Part shown: in pieces, positions 20,353 through 32,796 of the stretch
Numbering within the stretch: the stretch's first letter is position 1
Layout of the letters: every line of letters begins with the position of its first letter
Assembly: GCA_021811945.1 (NCBI GenBank)
Contig: JAKAPE010000002.1
Span: 1-53,112, forward strand
Length of the DNA stretch: 53,112 bases
From: Pseudomonadota bacterium
Lineage (GTDB): Bacteria; Pseudomonadota; Alphaproteobacteria; Rhizobiales; Xanthobacteraceae
Direction: 5' to 3'
Notes under the pieces: generated by a model
The model's input: only the letters and a program-made list of their open reading frames with translations
Databases searched by the model: none
What the model was told of the DNA's origin: nothing
Made by a program: the position numbers and the translations under genes

Positions 20353-22431
20353 ATGACCAAGCTCATCATCGACGGCAAGGAGATCGAGGTTCCGCCGGAG
20401 TACACGGTGCTCCAGGCCTGTGAGGCCGCGGGCGCCGAAATTCCGCGTTTCTGCTTCCACGAGCGGCTGTCGATCGCCGGCAATTGCCGCATGTGCCTGG
20501 TGGAACTGGTCGGCTCGCCGAAGCCGGTGGCGAGCTGCGCGTGGGGCGTGCGTGACTGTCGCCCCGGCCCCAAGGGGGAGCCGCCGGAAATCAAGACGCG
20601 CTCGCCGATGGTCCGCAAGGCGCGCGAGGGGGTGATGGAGTTTTTGCTCATCAATCATCCGCTCGACTGCCCAATCTGCGATCAGGGCGGCGAATGCGAT
20701 CTGCAGGACCAGGCCATGGCCTATGGCGTCGACCAGAGCCGCTTCCGCGAAAACAAGCGTGCGGTCGAGGACAAGTACATCGGCGCTCTGGTCAAGACAG
20801 TGATGACCCGGTGCATTCACTGTACGCGCTGCATCCGGTTTGCCGCCGAAGTCGCCGGCGTCCCTGAGCTCGGCGCCATCGGCCGCGGCGAGGACATGGA
20901 GATCACCACCTATCTCGAGGAGGCGATGACCTCCGAGCTGCAAGGCAATGTCGTTGACCTTTGTCCGGTCGGGGCCCTCACGTCGAAGCCCTATGCCTTC
21001 TCCGCGCGGCCGTGGGAACTCAACAAGAGCGAATCGATCGACGTCATGGATGCCCTCGGCTCGGCTATCCGCATCGACACCCGCGGGCGCGAGGTGATGC
21101 GGATTCTGCCGCGCGTGAACGGCGACATCAACGAGGAATGGATCTCCGACAAGACGCGACACGTGGTCGATGGCCTGCGCATGCAGCGGCTCGATCAGCC
21201 TTATCTGCGCGAGAACGGCCGCTTGCGCGCCGCCTCCTGGAGCGAGGCCTTTGCGGCCATCGCCGGCAAGCTTGCCCGTGCAAACCCCAAACGGGTAGGG
21301 GCGTTGGTCGGTGATCTTGCGGCGGTGGAGGAAGTTTTTGCGCTGAAAGATCTGATGACGCGGCTTGGCGTCGTCAATTTTGATTGCCGGCAGGATGGCC
21401 CGATGCTCGACCCTCGATGGGGCCGCGCGAGCTACATCTTCAATGCCACCATTGCCGGGATCGACATCGCCGATGCGCTCCTCATCGTCGGCGCCAACCC
21501 GCGCAAGGAGGCTGCTGTGCTCAATGCGCGCATCCGCAAGCGTTGGCGCGCCGCGAAGAATTTCCCCATCGGCGTCATCGGTCCGAAAATGTCGCTCACC
21601 TATTCGTACGATTATCTCGGCGCCGGCCCGGAGACATTGTCGTCCATCGCGCGCCATTCCTTCGCCGACGCGCTGCGGCAGGCCGAGCGACCGCTCGTTC
21701 TCGTCGGGGCGCAATCGCTTGCGCGGCCGGACGGCGCAGCGATAGCCGCGTTCGCCGCCAAGGCGGCGGTCGATCTCGGTGCCATCAAGGAAGGGTGGAA
21801 CGGCTTTAGCGTCCTGCACAGCGCGGCCTCGCGCGTGGGCGCGCTCGATCTCGGCTTCGTGCCGGGGGAGGGCGGCTTGAACGCCCGAGAGATGGCGGCG
21901 TTCGGCACGCTCGACGTCGTTTTCCTCCTGGGCGCCGACGAGATCGACATCGCGCCAGGTGCGTTCGCGGTCTATATCGGCACCCACGGCGATCGCGGCG
22001 CCGCGCGCGCCGATGTAGTATTGCCGGGCGCGGCCTATCCGGAGAAATCAGCGATCTATGTGAATACCGAGGGCCGGGTGCAGATGGCGACCCGCGCGTC
22101 GTTTCCGCCCGGCGATGCGCGCGAGGACTGGGCGATTTTGCGGGCGCTGTCGGACGTTCTCGGCAAGCGGCTGCCTTATGACTCGCTCGCCGTCTTGCGC
22201 GCGGCGCTCTACCAGAGCTATCCACATTTCCGGCGCAACGGCGCTATCGCGCCGGGGGACGCCGCCGACGTGCGCAGGCTCGCCGAGCGCGGCGGCGCCC
22301 TCGACAAGGCGCCCTTCCGAGAAGGTGTCGGCGACTTCTACTTTACCAATCCAATCGCGCGCGCCTCGATGGTGATGGCGGAGTGTTCGGCGCTGGCGCA
22401 AGGACGCCCGGCCATGAAGGCGGCGCAATAG
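20353..22431 (+). CDS. nuoG: NADH-quinone oxidoreductase subunit G
   Basis: [76 protein letters not shown]. Start trimmed. Confidence 0.98.
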   Translation: MTKLIIDGKEIEVPPEYTVLQACEAAGAEIPRFCFHERLSIAGNCRMCLVELVGSPKPVASCAWGVRDCRPGPKGEPPEIKTRSPMVRKAREGVMEFLLINHPLDCPICDQGGECDLQDQAMAYGVDQSRFRENKRAVEDKYIGALVKTVMTRCIHCTRCIRFAAEVAGVPELGAIGRGEDMEITTYLEEAMTSELQGNVVDLCPVGALTSKPYAFSARPWELNKSESIDVMDALGSAIRIDTRGREVMRILPRVNGDINEEWISDKTRHVVDGLRMQRLDQPYLRENGRLRAASWSEAFAAIAGKLARANPKRVGALVGDLAAVEEVFALKDLMTRLGVVNFDCRQDGPMLDPRWGRASYIFNATIAGIDIADALLIVGANPRKEAAVLNARIRKRWRAAKNFPIGVIGPKMSLTYSYDYLGAGPETLSSIARHSFADALRQAERPLVLVGAQSLARPDGAAIAAFAAKAAVDLGAIKEGWNGFSVLHSAASRVGALDLGFVPGEGGLNAREMAAFGTLDVVFLLGADEIDIAPGAFAVYIGTHGDRGAARADVVLPGAAYPEKSAIYVNTEGRVQMATRASFPPGDAREDWAILRALSDVLGKRLPYDSLAVLRAALYQSYPHFRRNGAIAPGDAADVRRLAERGGALDKAPFREGVGDFYFTNPIARASMVMAECSALAQGRPAMKAAQ

Positions 22432-22459
22432 AGACGCAGGGAAAGAGAGGCATCCGGCG

Positions 22460-23476
22460 ATGGCCGCGTTCTGGTCCGACTACATCTGGCCGTTGGCGAT
22501 CATGGTGGCCGAGAGCCTGCTCTTGCTTATCGTCTTGCTTCTCGTCATCGCCTACGTGCTCTATGCCGATCGCAAAATCTGGGCGGCGGTGCAGATCAGG
22601 CGCGGCCCGAATGTGGTGGGTCCGTGGGGACTCTTTCAATCGTTCGCCGATCTTCTCAAGTTCGTCTTCAAGGAGCCGATCATTCCCGCCGGCGCCAACA
22701 AGGGCGTGTTTCTTCTGGCCCCACTCGTCACGTGCACGCTGGCGCTTGCTGCCTGGGCGGTTATTCCGGTCAACTCCGGCTGGGTGATCGCCAACATCAA
22801 TGTCGGCATCCTCTACATTTTCGCCATCTCCTCGCTCGGCGTCTACGGTGTCATCATGGCCGGCTGGGCGTCGAACTCAAAATATCCGTTCCTGGCGGCG
22901 CTGCGCTCGGCGGCGCAGATGGTGTCCTACGAGGTTTCGATCGGCTTCGTCATCATCACCGTGCTGCTGTGTGTCGGCTCGCTCAATCTCACCGCGATCG
23001 TGGAGGCGCAAAACAGCGCCTGGGGCCTTCTCGGCTGGTACTGGCTGCCGCTGTTGCCGATGTTCGTGATCTTTTTCGTTTCTGCGCTTGCGGAGACTAA
23101 CCGGCCGCCGTTCGATCTGGTCGAGGCGGAATCGGAGTTGGTCGCGGGCTATATGGTCGAGTACGGCTCGACGCCCTATTTGTTGTTCATGCTCGGCGAG
23201 TACGTCGCCATCGCGACGATGTGTGCCATGGGCACGATCCTATTCCTCGGCGGCTGGCTGCCGCCCTTCCCGGTCGCGCCGTTCACCTGGGTTCCGGGCA
23301 TCGTCTGGTTCGTGCTCAAGGCCGGTTTCCTTTTCTTCATGTTTGCGATGGTGAAGGCGTTCGTGCCGCGCTATCGCTACGATCAATTGATGCGGCTCGG
23401 CTGGAAGGTGTTTTTGCCGATCTCGCTCGCCATGGTCGCGATCGTCGCCGGCGTGCTGCAAGTCATCCGAGGCTGA
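22460..23476 (+). CDS. nuoH: NADH-quinone oxidoreductase subunit H
   Basis: [69 protein letters not shown]. Confidence 0.98.
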   Translation: MAAFWSDYIWPLAIMVAESLLLLIVLLLVIAYVLYADRKIWAAVQIRRGPNVVGPWGLFQSFADLLKFVFKEPIIPAGANKGVFLLAPLVTCTLALAAWAVIPVNSGWVIANINVGILYIFAISSLGVYGVIMAGWASNSKYPFLAALRSAAQMVSYEVSIGFVIITVLLCVGSLNLTAIVEAQNSAWGLLGWYWLPLLPMFVIFFVSALAETNRPPFDLVEAESELVAGYMVEYGSTPYLLFMLGEYVAIATMCAMGTILFLGGWLPPFPVAPFTWVPGIVWFVLKAGFLFFMFAMVKAFVPRYRYDQLMRLGWKVFLPISLAMVAIVAGVLQVIRG

Positions 23477-23477
23477 T

Positions 23478-23966
23478 ATGAGACTGGATCAGGCAGCCCG
23501 CTCGATCTTCCTCAAAGAGTTCATCGAGGCGTTTTGGCTGTCGATGCGCTATTTCTTCCAGCCGAAGGCGACGCTCAATTACCCCTTCGAAAAGGGCGTA
23601 CTGTCGCCGCGCTTCCGCGGTGAGCATGCGCTGCGGCGCTATCCGAACGGCGAGGAACGCTGCATCGCCTGCAAGCTGTGCGAAGCGATCTGCCCGGCGC
23701 AGGCGATCACCATCGAGGCCGGCCCGCGGCGCAACGACGGCACTCGCCGCACCACGCGCTACGACATCGACATGGTCAAGTGCATCTATTGCGGTCTGTG
23801 TGAGGAGGCCTGCCCGGTCGACGCCATCGTTGAAGGGCCGAACTTCGAATTTGCCACGGAGACGCGCGAAGAGCTTTACTATGACAAGGAACGGCTGTTA
23901 GCGAACGGCGATCGCTGGGAGCGCGAGATCGCCAAAAACATCGCGCTCGATGCGCCGTATCGGTGA
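23478..23966 (+). CDS. nuoI: NADH-quinone oxidoreductase subunit I (2x[4Fe-4S])
   Basis: [16 protein letters not shown] and [25 protein letters not shown]. Confidence 0.98.
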   Translation: MRLDQAARSIFLKEFIEAFWLSMRYFFQPKATLNYPFEKGVLSPRFRGEHALRRYPNGEERCIACKLCEAICPAQAITIEAGPRRNDGTRRTTRYDIDMVKCIYCGLCEEACPVDAIVEGPNFEFATETREELYYDKERLLANGDRWEREIAKNIALDAPYR

Positions 23967-24109
23967 GATGTTGCAGCGATGCATTCGCGCCTTCCCCATC
24001 TTGCTCTGCCCCATGAACGGGCACGAGCGACCGCATTTAGGTTATCCCCCTCCCTGACCTTTTGCCTCAAGGGCAAGGGGTACAATGCTGTGCAAGCGGC
24101 GAGGTTCTG

Positions 24110-24721
24110 GTGATTCTTTACGCGATCTTTTTTTATCTCTTTGCCGGCGTTTGCGTCGCCTCGGCGATCATGGTCATCGCGGCGCGCAATCCGGTGCACT
24201 CGGTATTGTTCCTCATCCTGGCCTTCGTCAACGCCGCGGGGTTGTTCGTGCTCATGGGCGCCGAATTCCTCGCCATGATTCTCATCGTGGTCTATGTGGG
24301 CGCCGTGGCGGTGCTGTTCCTGTTCGTGGTGATGATGCTCGATGTCGATTTCGCCGAGCTGCGCCAGGGGTTCCTCAATTACCTTCCGGTCGGCGCGGTG
24401 GTCGGCGCGGTCCTCTTGGCCGAGCTTTTGTTCCTGGTCGGCACCTGGGTCATTCAGCCTGGCGCACCCAAGGCGATCGCGGTGCCGATTGCGGCCGGCA
24501 TCAGCAACACGCGGGCGCTCGGTCTCGTGCTCTATACTCGTTACGTCTACTTCTTTGAGGCGGCCGGCGTCATCCTGCTCGTGGCCATGGTCGGCGCCAT
24601 CGTCATGACGCTGTACCATAAGCCGGGCGTGAAGCGGCAGAATATCGGGGCGCAGGTTGGGCGCCGGCGCTCGACGGCGATCGAGCTGGTCAAGGTGAAG
24701 CCGGGACAGGGGCTGTCATGA
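24110..24721 (+). CDS. nuoJ: NADH-quinone oxidoreductase subunit J (GTG start)
   Basis: [78 protein letters not shown]. Confidence 0.96.
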   Translation: MILYAIFFYLFAGVCVASAIMVIAARNPVHSVLFLILAFVNAAGLFVLMGAEFLAMILIVVYVGAVAVLFLFVVMMLDVDFAELRQGFLNYLPVGAVVGAVLLAELLFLVGTWVIQPGAPKAIAVPIAAGISNTRALGLVLYTRYVYFFEAAGVILLVAMVGAIVMTLYHKPGVKRQNIGAQVGRRRSTAIELVKVKPGQGLS

Positions 24722-25026
24722 CGATCGGGCTTGGGCATTATCTCTCCGTCGCCGCGATCCTGTTCACGCTCGGGATCCTCGGTATTTTTCTCAACCGCAA
24801 GAACGTCATCATCATCCTGATGTCGATCGAGCTCATTCTGCTCGCGGTCAACATCAACCTTGTGGCGTTCTCAGCCTTCCTCGGGGACATCGTCGGCCAG
24901 GTCTATGCGTTGATCGTGCTCACGGTGGCGGCCGCGGAGGCGGCGATCGGCCTCGCCATCCTCGTCGCCTATTTCCGCAACCGCGGCTCGATCGCGGTCG
25001 ACGACGTCAATCTGATGAAAGGCTGA
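24718..25026 (+). CDS. nuoK: NADH-quinone oxidoreductase subunit K
   Basis: [48 protein letters not shown]. Confidence 0.98.
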   Translation: MTIGLGHYLSVAAILFTLGILGIFLNRKNVIIILMSIELILLAVNINLVAFSAFLGDIVGQVYALIVLTVAAAEAAIGLAILVAYFRNRGSIAVDDVNLMKG

Positions 25027-25205
25027 CGATGACCGCGACCTTACGCTCTGTCGTCGCGCAGATGCGAGCGAACGGCTCCAGCGAGCGGCCGGGCCAACGG
25101 AAAACTCCGCGAATCCGAACGGCGACGGGTTCGCAGCCTGCTTCCTTGGGCGGGCCATCGGCGCGCATTTCTGGATGACGGGGACCAAACTCCTTAGGAA
25201 TTAAG

Positions 25206-27299
25206 ATGTACGAAGCCATCGTCTTCCTGCCGCTTCTCGGCGCCGTGATCGCCGGGGCAATTGCGCTCGTTGGTGCCCGCAACCGGTATCCCGGTGCAAG
25301 CCCGTCATCGTCGGATGGCGACCATGCCGCCGTCGCCACCCCGGACGAACACGCGTTCGTCACCCCGATGCCGGAAACCGTCCCCACCGGAACCGATCAT
25401 CCGCACCCGGAGGGGGCCGAGCATTTCGCGCCGGCCGCCGGCACCCAGGCGGCGGAACTCCTCACCACCGCGCTACTCGGCATTTCTTGGGTACTCTCGT
25501 GCATCGCCTTCGTCGATGTCGGACTTGGCGGCCACGATGTGCGCGTGACTGTCTTCAATTTCATCACCTCCGGCAAACTCAATGTCGATTGGGCGCTGCG
25601 CGTCGACCCGCTCACTGCGGTGATGCTGGTGGTGGTGACGACCATCTCGGCACTCGTGCATCTCTATTCGATCGGCTACATGGCCGAGGATCCGCACAAG
25701 CCGCGGTTTTTTTCCTACTTGTCGTTCTTCACCTTCGCCATGCTGCTGCTGGTGACCGCCGACAATCTGGCGCAACTTTACGTCGGCTGGGAGGGCGTCG
25801 GGCTCGCGAGCTATCTGCTCATCGGCTTCTGGTATCACCGGCCCGAAGCCAACGCCGCCGCGATCAAGGCCTTTCTGGTCAACCGCGTCGGCGACTTCGG
25901 CTTCGCGCTGGGGATTTTCGCCGTCTTCTTTCTCACCGGCTCGATCAATTTCGACACCATTTTTGCCCAGGCGCCGGCCCTTGCCGGCAAGAGCTTTCAT
26001 TATCTCGGCATGGATGTCGATGCGCTCACGGTGGCTTGTCTTTTGCTGTTCATGGGCGCGATGGGAAAATCCGCGCAGTTCCTGCTGCATACCTGGCTGC
26101 CCGACGCCATGGAAGGGCCTACCCCGGTTTCCGCGCTCATCCATGCTGCGACCATGGTCACCGCGGGCGTGTTCATGGTGGCGCGGCTTTCCCCGCTTTT
26201 CGAGCTGGCGCCGGTGGCCTCCGCCTTCGTCACCTTTATCGGCGCCACGACGGCGATGTTCGCCGCCACCGTCGCCTTGGTCCAGAACGACATCAAGCGG
26301 ATCATCGCCTATTCGACATGTTCGCAGCTCGGTTACATGTTTGTCGCGATGGGGGTTGGGGCCTATTCGGTGGGCATGTTTCATCTGTTCACCCACGCGT
26401 TCTTCAAGGCGCTGTTGTTCCTCTGTTCGGGCTCGGTCATCATCGCCATGCACCACGAGCAGGATATTCGGCGCATGGGTGGGCTGTGGCGCAAGCTTCC
26501 CTTCACCTACGCAACGATGCTGGCCGGCACCTTGGCGCTGACGGGATTTCCCCTCACCGCCGGCTATTTTTCCAAGGACGCCGTCATCGAGGCGGCTTTC
26601 GTCAGCCACAGTTCCATGGCCACCTACGGCTACGCCATGGTGCTTGGCGCGGCAGCGTTGACGGCGTTCTATTCCTGGCGGCTCATCTTCAAGACGTTTC
26701 ACGGCACGCCGCACGACCGCGCGCATTATGAGGCGGCGCGCGAGACGCCGATGACAATGCTCGTGCCGCTCGGCGTGCTCGCCATCGGTTCTCTGGTGGC
26801 CGGCTACTTGGCCCTGGGGGTGTTCACCGGCCACGGCGCCGGCGAATTCTTTCGCCAGTCGCTGAAAGTCGCTGCCGGCAACACGGTCCTCGAGGACATG
26901 GAGCACCTCTCGTTCGCCATCTTGCTCACGCCGACGGTGATGATGATCGTCGGCTTTCTGGTGGCCTGGCTGTTTTACGTCGGCTGGCCCAGTCTCCCCG
27001 CGGCGTATGCGCGCGATCAGGCCTTGCTCTATCGCTTCCTGCTCAACAAATGGTATTTTGACGAGATCTACGACTTTCTCTTCGTGCACCCAGCGATGTG
27101 GCTCGGGAGATTGCTGTGGAAGGGCGGCGACGGTTTCATCATCGACGGCTTCGGACCTGACGGCGTATCCGCGCGCGTGCTCGACGTGACGCGCAACGTC
27201 GTGCGGCTGCAGACCGGCTACGTCTACCACTATGCCTTCGCCATGCTCATCGGCGCTGCAACGTTTCTCACCTGGTTCATGTTTTCCGGAGCGCATTGA
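25206..27299 (+). CDS. nuoL: NADH-quinone oxidoreductase subunit L, with hydrophilic insertion after the first TM helix
   Basis: [74 protein letters not shown]. Confidence 0.98.
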   Translation: MYEAIVFLPLLGAVIAGAIALVGARNRYPGASPSSSDGDHAAVATPDEHAFVTPMPETVPTGTDHPHPEGAEHFAPAAGTQAAELLTTALLGISWVLSCIAFVDVGLGGHDVRVTVFNFITSGKLNVDWALRVDPLTAVMLVVVTTISALVHLYSIGYMAEDPHKPRFFSYLSFFTFAMLLLVTADNLAQLYVGWEGVGLASYLLIGFWYHRPEANAAAIKAFLVNRVGDFGFALGIFAVFFLTGSINFDTIFAQAPALAGKSFHYLGMDVDALTVACLLLFMGAMGKSAQFLLHTWLPDAMEGPTPVSALIHAATMVTAGVFMVARLSPLFELAPVASAFVTFIGATTAMFAATVALVQNDIKRIIAYSTCSQLGYMFVAMGVGAYSVGMFHLFTHAFFKALLFLCSGSVIIAMHHEQDIRRMGGLWRKLPFTYATMLAGTLALTGFPLTAGYFSKDAVIEAAFVSHSSMATYGYAMVLGAAALTAFYSWRLIFKTFHGTPHDRAHYEAARETPMTMLVPLGVLAIGSLVAGYLALGVFTGHGAGEFFRQSLKVAAGNTVLEDMEHLSFAILLTPTVMMIVGFLVAWLFYVGWPSLPAAYARDQALLYRFLLNKWYFDEIYDFLFVHPAMWLGRLLWKGGDGFIIDGFGPDGVSARVLDVTRNVVRLQTGYVYHYAFAMLIGAATFLTWFMFSGAH

Positions 27300-28810
27300 T
27301 GGCGAATTGGCCGATCCTTTCCGTCGTTACCTTTCTCCCGCTCGTCGGCGCGCTGTTTATCGCACTGTTGCGCGACGACTCAGCCGGCGTGCGCAACGCC
27401 CGCTGGGTGGCGTTGTGGACGACGCTCGTCACCTTCGCCATCTCGCTCATCCTGGTCTGGGGCTTCGATCCTTCCTCCGCCGACTTCCAGTTTGTCGAGA
27501 AGCGGCCGTGGCTCGGCGGCGCCATCACCTACTCGATGGGCATCGACGGCATCTCGCTGCCGTTCGTGATCTTGACCACCGCCTTGATGCCGATCTGCAT
27601 TCTGGCGAGCTGGGAAGCGATCCAGCGTCGCGTGCGCGCCTACATGATCGCCTTTCTCGTCCTTGAAACGCTGATGGTCGGCACCTTCTGCGCTCTCGAC
27701 TTGGTGCTGTTCTATCTGTTCTTCGAAGGCGGTCTGATCCCGATGTTCCTGATCATCGGCGTCTGGGGCGGCCCGCGGCGCGTCTATGCCAGCTTCAAGT
27801 TCTTCCTCTATACGCTGACCGGCTCGGTGTTGATGTTGCTGGCCATCTTGGCGATGTACTGGAACGCTCAAACGACGGACATTCCGGCGCTGTTGCATCA
27901 CGCCTTTCCGCGCGAGCTGCAGACCTGGGCCTGGTTCGCCTTCCTCGCTTCGTTTGCGGTGAAGTTGCCGATGTGGCCGGTGCACACCTGGCTCCCCGAT
28001 GCGCATGTCGAGGCGCCCACCGCCGGCTCGGTCGTCCTCGCCGCCATACTCCTGAAGATGGGAGGCTACGGCTTCCTGCGTTTTTCGTTGCCTATGTTTC
28101 CGGCGGCCTCGCAGGAGCTGGCGCCGCTCATCTATGCGCTTTCGGTCGTCGCCATCGTCTATACCTCGCTCGTCGCCTTGATGCAGGAGGACATGAAGAA
28201 GCTCATCGCCTATTCCTCGGTGGCGCATATGGGCTTCGTCACCATGGGAATCTTCGCCGTGACAACGCAGGGCGTAGCCGGTGGCATTTTTCAGATGATC
28301 TCGCACGGCATCATCTCCGCCGCTCTGTTCCTCTGCGTCGGCGTCGTCTACGACCGCCTGCACACGCGCGAGATCGCCGCCTATGGCGGCCTCGTCAATC
28401 GCATGCCGCTCTACGCCTTCGCCTTCATGGTGTTCGTTCTCGCCGGTGTAGGGCTGCCGGGCACGGTCGGATTCATCGGGGAGTTCCTGACGCTGCTCGG
28501 CACATTCCGTGTCAACAATTGGGTGGCGACGCTAGCTGCGCTCGGCACCATTCTCTCTGCCGCCTATGCGCTGTGGCTCTACCGCAGGATAATTTTCGGC
28601 ACGCTGGAAAAAACCGCGTTGCTCCGCGTTAGAGACATCGGCTGGCGCGAGACGGTCGTGTTTGCGCCGCTTATCGTTCTGACGATTGTGTTCGGCGTCT
28701 ATCCGAAGCCCGTCCTCGACATTTCGGCCGTATCGGTGGCGCAGCTCATCGACAATTTCCACCATGCCGTCGGCGGCGCGCAGGCGGCGGCGCTTGAGGT
28801 GCGACGATGA
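27299..28810 (+). CDS. nuoM: NADH-quinone oxidoreductase subunit M
   Basis: [78 protein letters not shown]. Confidence 0.98.
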   Translation: MANWPILSVVTFLPLVGALFIALLRDDSAGVRNARWVALWTTLVTFAISLILVWGFDPSSADFQFVEKRPWLGGAITYSMGIDGISLPFVILTTALMPICILASWEAIQRRVRAYMIAFLVLETLMVGTFCALDLVLFYLFFEGGLIPMFLIIGVWGGPRRVYASFKFFLYTLTGSVLMLLAILAMYWNAQTTDIPALLHHAFPRELQTWAWFAFLASFAVKLPMWPVHTWLPDAHVEAPTAGSVVLAAILLKMGGYGFLRFSLPMFPAASQELAPLIYALSVVAIVYTSLVALMQEDMKKLIAYSSVAHMGFVTMGIFAVTTQGVAGGIFQMISHGIISAALFLCVGVVYDRLHTREIAAYGGLVNRMPLYAFAFMVFVLAGVGLPGTVGFIGEFLTLLGTFRVNNWVATLAALGTILSAAYALWLYRRIIFGTLEKTALLRVRDIGWRETVVFAPLIVLTIVFGVYPKPVLDISAVSVAQLIDNFHHAVGGAQAAALEVRR

Positions 28811-30243
28811 AGGCTGCCTTGACTCTTCCCGCGCTCGTGCCGCTCTTGCCGGAGATGGTGCTTGGAGTCGGTGCGATGGTGCTGTTACTCGTCGGCGTCT
28901 ATCGTGGCGAGCGGGCGGTGCGGCTGATCGACGGCGCCTCGATCGCGCTGCTCGTTGTCGCCGGCGTGATCGTGCTGCTGCTGCCCGAAGGCAAGCTCGT
29001 CAGCTTCGATGGAAGCTTCGTTGTCGACGGCTTCGCCCGTTTTCTGAAAACCCTGGCGATCCTCGGCTCGGCCGCCGCGATCGCCATGTCCATCGATTAT
29101 GCGGCGCGGGAGCGCCAGCAGCGCTTCGAATATTCCGTGCTCATCGTGTTGTCTACGCTCGGCATGCTGATGTTGATCTCGGCCGCCGACCTCATCGCGC
29201 TCTATCTGGGCCTCGAATTGATGAGTCTCCCGCTCTATGTGGTGGCTGCGAGCCACCGTTCCGTGCTGCGCTCGACCGAGGCCGGGCTAAAATATTTCGT
29301 CCTCGGCGCGCTGTCCTCGGGAATGCTGCTCTACGGGGCGTCGCTGACCTACGGCTTTACCGGCACCGTCACGTTTTCGGGCATTGCCCGATCGGCGGCG
29401 CAGGCCGGACCGGGACTGATCTTCGGCCTTGTCTTTCTCTTTGTCGGGTTCTGCTTCAAGGTGTCGGCCGTGCCGTTCCACATGTGGACGCCGGACGTTT
29501 ATGAAGGCGCGCCGACGCCGGTGACCGCCTTCTTCGCCGCCGCGCCGAAGGTGGCGGGCATCGCCATGTTCGTGCGCGCGACCGTCGTCGCTTTTCCAGC
29601 CATCACCGCCCAGTGGCAGGAGATCGTGGTGTTCGTTTCCATCGCCTCGATGCTGCTCGGAGCCTTCGCCGCCATCGGCCAGCGCAACTTCAAGCGGCTG
29701 ATGGCCTATTCCTCGATCGGCCATATGGGTTTCGCCCTGATCGGACTTGCCGCCGGCACGCCGCAGGGGGTGCAGGGCGTGCTCCTCTACATGGCGATCT
29801 ATCTCACCATGACGCTTGGCGTGTTCGCGGTGATCCTGGCCATGCGGCGAAGCACGGGAATGGTGGAGTCGATCGATGAGCTTGCCGGACTGGCGCGCAC
29901 CAACCCGACCATGGCGTTCTTCCTGGCGACGCTGCTGTTCTCGATGGCCGGCGTGCCGCCGCTTGCCGGCTTTTTTGCCAAGATCTACGTGTTTCTCGCC
30001 GCCATCCAGGCAGGTCTATATGCGCTCGCGGTAATCGGTGTGCTCGCCAGCGTGGTGGGCGCGTATTATTATCTGGCGATCATCAAGATTATGTATTTCG
30101 ACGAGCCGGCGGAGGGATTTGTGCCCATGCCGGGCGAGCTCAAGGTGGTACTCGGGGTTTGCGGGCTGTTCAACATTCTGTTCTTCTTTTACCCGGGACC
30201 GCTTGTCGGCGTCGCCAGCGCGGCCGCCCGTTCGCTGTTCTGA
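28807..30243 (+). CDS. nuoN: NADH-quinone oxidoreductase subunit N
   Basis: [76 protein letters not shown]. Confidence 0.98.
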   Translation: MKAALTLPALVPLLPEMVLGVGAMVLLLVGVYRGERAVRLIDGASIALLVVAGVIVLLLPEGKLVSFDGSFVVDGFARFLKTLAILGSAAAIAMSIDYAARERQQRFEYSVLIVLSTLGMLMLISAADLIALYLGLELMSLPLYVVAASHRSVLRSTEAGLKYFVLGALSSGMLLYGASLTYGFTGTVTFSGIARSAAQAGPGLIFGLVFLFVGFCFKVSAVPFHMWTPDVYEGAPTPVTAFFAAAPKVAGIAMFVRATVVAFPAITAQWQEIVVFVSIASMLLGAFAAIGQRNFKRLMAYSSIGHMGFALIGLAAGTPQGVQGVLLYMAIYLTMTLGVFAVILAMRRSTGMVESIDELAGLARTNPTMAFFLATLLFSMAGVPPLAGFFAKIYVFLAAIQAGLYALAVIGVLASVVGAYYYLAIIKIMYFDEPAEGFVPMPGELKVVLGVCGLFNILFFFYPGPLVGVASAAARSLF

Positions 30244-31040
30244 TGCAGCTCAATGCCGCGGCCGTCGCGGCCGGCTGCCGCTTGGCGGTCCACGATGCGA
30301 TTTCCTCGACCAACATCGACGCGCTGGCTCGGGCGCGGGGCGGCGAGCGCGGTCCGCTCTGGATCACCGCGCGGCGGCAGACCGCCGGCCGCGGCCGCCG
30401 CGGCAACGCATGGGTTTCCGCTCCCGGCAATCTTTACGCTACGCTCCTCCTCGCCGATCCGGCACCGGGCGAACATGCCCCGGAACTGTCGTTCGTCAGT
30501 GCGCTCGCGGTTCTTGATGCGGTTCTCGACTGCGCTCCCGCCTTGGGCGCAGAACTTGCGCTCAAATGGCCGAACGATGTGCTCTGCGGCGGCGCCAAGC
30601 TCGCCGGTATTTTGATCGAAGGCGAGGGCGTCAAGGGCGCGCTTGCCGTCGCCATCGGCATCGGCGTGAACTGCCGAAGCCATCCGAAGGAGGCGGCTTA
30701 TCCGGCGACCGATCTTGCCGCCGCCGGCGCCGATGTCTCCGCCGAAGATTTGTTCTGGGCGCTGTCTGCCACCATGCTGCGGCGGCTCGCACAGTGGGAT
30801 CGGGGCGCCGGCTTCGGCGCCGTTCGTGCCGATTGGGTCGCCCGCGCCGTCGGGATAGGCGCCGACCTGCGGGTGCGACTTCCCGACCGCGAATATTTCG
30901 GGCGCGGCGAGGGTATGGACGAACACGGCCGGCTGCTGCTGCGGCTGGCCGATGGCTCGTTGCGGGCGATCACGGCCGGCGACGTCTTCCCCCTCGATGC
31001 GTCCGTGAAGGACGCGCCGGCAACGGGGCGCATCGAGTGA
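30243..31040 (+). CDS. birA: Biotin--[acetyl-CoA-carboxylase] ligase
   Basis: SSTNIDALARARGGERGPLWITARRQTAGRGRRGNAWVSAPGNLYATLLL, LKWPNDVLCGGAKLAGILIEG, VAIGIGVN. Confidence 0.94.
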   Translation: MQLNAAAVAAGCRLAVHDAISSTNIDALARARGGERGPLWITARRQTAGRGRRGNAWVSAPGNLYATLLLADPAPGEHAPELSFVSALAVLDAVLDCAPALGAELALKWPNDVLCGGAKLAGILIEGEGVKGALAVAIGIGVNCRSHPKEAAYPATDLAAAGADVSAEDLFWALSATMLRRLAQWDRGAGFGAVRADWVARAVGIGADLRVRLPDREYFGRGEGMDEHGRLLLRLADGSLRAITAGDVFPLDASVKDAPATGRIE

Positions 31041-32707
31041 TGGCGCAAAGCGAACTGGTTTTCGCGCCGCTCGGCGGCGTCGGCGAGATCGGGATGAATC
31101 TCTCGATCTACGGCGTCGGCGACGCCCGCGCGCGCAAATGGCTCGTCGTCGATTGCGGCGTCTCCTTCGCCGCCGAGGAGCATTTGCCCGGCGTCGATTT
31201 GATCATGCCGGATATCCGCTTTCTCCTCGCTCAGCGCAAGAACATCGTCGGTCTCGTGCTCACCCATGGCCACGAGGACCATATGGGCGCGCTTCTCGAT
31301 CTGTGGCCGCGCCTCAACGTGCCGCTCTACGCGACGCCGTTTACCGCGGCCTTGTTCGAAGCGCGCCGACTGTCCGAACCCGGTGCTCGAAAAATCCCCA
31401 TCACTGTCGTGCCGCGCGGCGGCCGCGTCACCCTCGATCCGTTCATCATCGATTTCATCAGCGTTGCCCATTCGATTCCAGAATCGCACGCGTTGGCGAT
31501 CCGCACGCCGCTGGGCACCGTGCTGCATACCGGCGACTGGAAGATCGATCCGACCCCGCTCGTCGGCGCCGTCACCGACGTGGCGCGGCTTTCCGCGCTG
31601 GGCGAGGAGGGCGTGCTTGCCCTCATCGGCGATTCGACCAACGCCATCCGCGATGGCCGCTCGCCGTCGGAGGCCGACGTCGCCAAGACGCTTGCCGAAC
31701 TGGTGCGCACAGCGCCCGCCCGCGTCGCGGTTACTACTTTTGCCTCTCACGTCGACCGCATTCGGGCAGTGGCCGCTGCTGCGCGCGCCGCCGACCGCGA
31801 AGTGATCGTTGTCGGCCGGGCGATGGAGCGGGTTATCGCGGTCGCGCGCGAGACCGGCTATCTCGATGGCGTGCAGGATTTTCGCGGGCCAGAGACCTAC
31901 GGTTATCTGCCGCCCGACAAGGTTTTGGCGCTGTGCACGGGGAGCCAGGGCGAGCCGCGCGCGGCGCTCGCGCGCATCGCCGAGGACGAGCACCCGGAGG
32001 TGACGCTGAGCCGGGGCGATCGCGTGATCTTCTCATCCCGCGCCATTCCCGGCAACGAGAAGGCCGTGGACCGGGTGATCAACGGCCTCATCGCGCAGGG
32101 GGTCGAAGTCATCACCGACCGGGACCATCTCGTGCATGTTTCCGGCCATCCGCGGCGCGCGGAATTGGTCGAGATGATCGGCTGGCTCAAGCCAAGAATT
32201 CTCATCCCGGCCCATGGCGAAGCCCTGCACCTTGCCGAACACGCCAAGCTTGCCCGCAGAGCCGGCGTTCCCGAAGTTCTTGTCTGCCGCAACGGCGATC
32301 TGGTACGTCTCGCCCCCGGCCCGGCTGAAATCGTCGAGGAGGTTCCTTCGGGCCGCCTCTACAAGGATGGCACGCTCGTCGTCGAGTCCGAAGCCCGCGC
32401 CGTGACCGCGCGCCGGCGCCTCGGCTTTGCCGGCATCGTTTCGGTGGCGCTGGTCCTGAGCGAGAAGGGCGAACTCGCGGCCGATCCCGAAATCGACCTG
32501 ACCGGCATTCCCGAAACCGACGCCGATGGGACAGCGATTGCCGAGATCGTGCGCGAGACCGTCGAGGACACCTTCGAATCGCTGCCGAAACCGCGCCGGC
32601 GCGACCCCGAATCCGTTGCCGAAGCGGTGCGGCGCGCGGCACGCGCGGCGATCGCCGAGTGCTGGGGCAAGAAGCCGATCTGCCATGTCCACGTGCTGAT
32701 GGTGTAA
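31040..32707 (+). CDS. Ribonuclease J (metallo-beta-lactamase/beta-CASP)
   Basis: FAPLGGVGEIGMNLSIYGVG, LTHGHEDHMGALLDLWPRL, GDSTNAIRDGRSPSEADVAKTLAELV, LCTGSQGEPRAALARIA, VHVSGHPRRAELVEMIGWLKPRILIPAHGE. Start trimmed to MAQSELVF. Confidence 0.96.
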   Translation: MAQSELVFAPLGGVGEIGMNLSIYGVGDARARKWLVVDCGVSFAAEEHLPGVDLIMPDIRFLLAQRKNIVGLVLTHGHEDHMGALLDLWPRLNVPLYATPFTAALFEARRLSEPGARKIPITVVPRGGRVTLDPFIIDFISVAHSIPESHALAIRTPLGTVLHTGDWKIDPTPLVGAVTDVARLSALGEEGVLALIGDSTNAIRDGRSPSEADVAKTLAELVRTAPARVAVTTFASHVDRIRAVAAAARAADREVIVVGRAMERVIAVARETGYLDGVQDFRGPETYGYLPPDKVLALCTGSQGEPRAALARIAEDEHPEVTLSRGDRVIFSSRAIPGNEKAVDRVINGLIAQGVEVITDRDHLVHVSGHPRRAELVEMIGWLKPRILIPAHGEALHLAEHAKLARRAGVPEVLVCRNGDLVRLAPGPAEIVEEVPSGRLYKDGTLVVESEARAVTARRRLGFAGIVSVALVLSEKGELAADPEIDLTGIPETDADGTAIAEIVRETVEDTFESLPKPRRRDPESVAEAVRRAARAAIAECWGKKPICHVHVLMV

Positions 32708-32796
32708 TGCCGTCGTCGGGTTTGCCGGTGCAGGCAGACTTGGAAAATTAGGGAAGGTGTCATCGTAACCCGCGTAACTCTGTAACCCTGCCCGGG

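Noticed and set aside
19005-20654. 549-aa minus-strand ORF (and similar long antisense ORFs at 20239-21987, 25473-27296, 30698-31993, 34563-36092)
   Set aside because: All antisense to confidently assigned genes (nuoF/nuoG/nuoL/birA-rnj/proS) and rich in Arg/His/Gly shadows typical of high-GC genomes.
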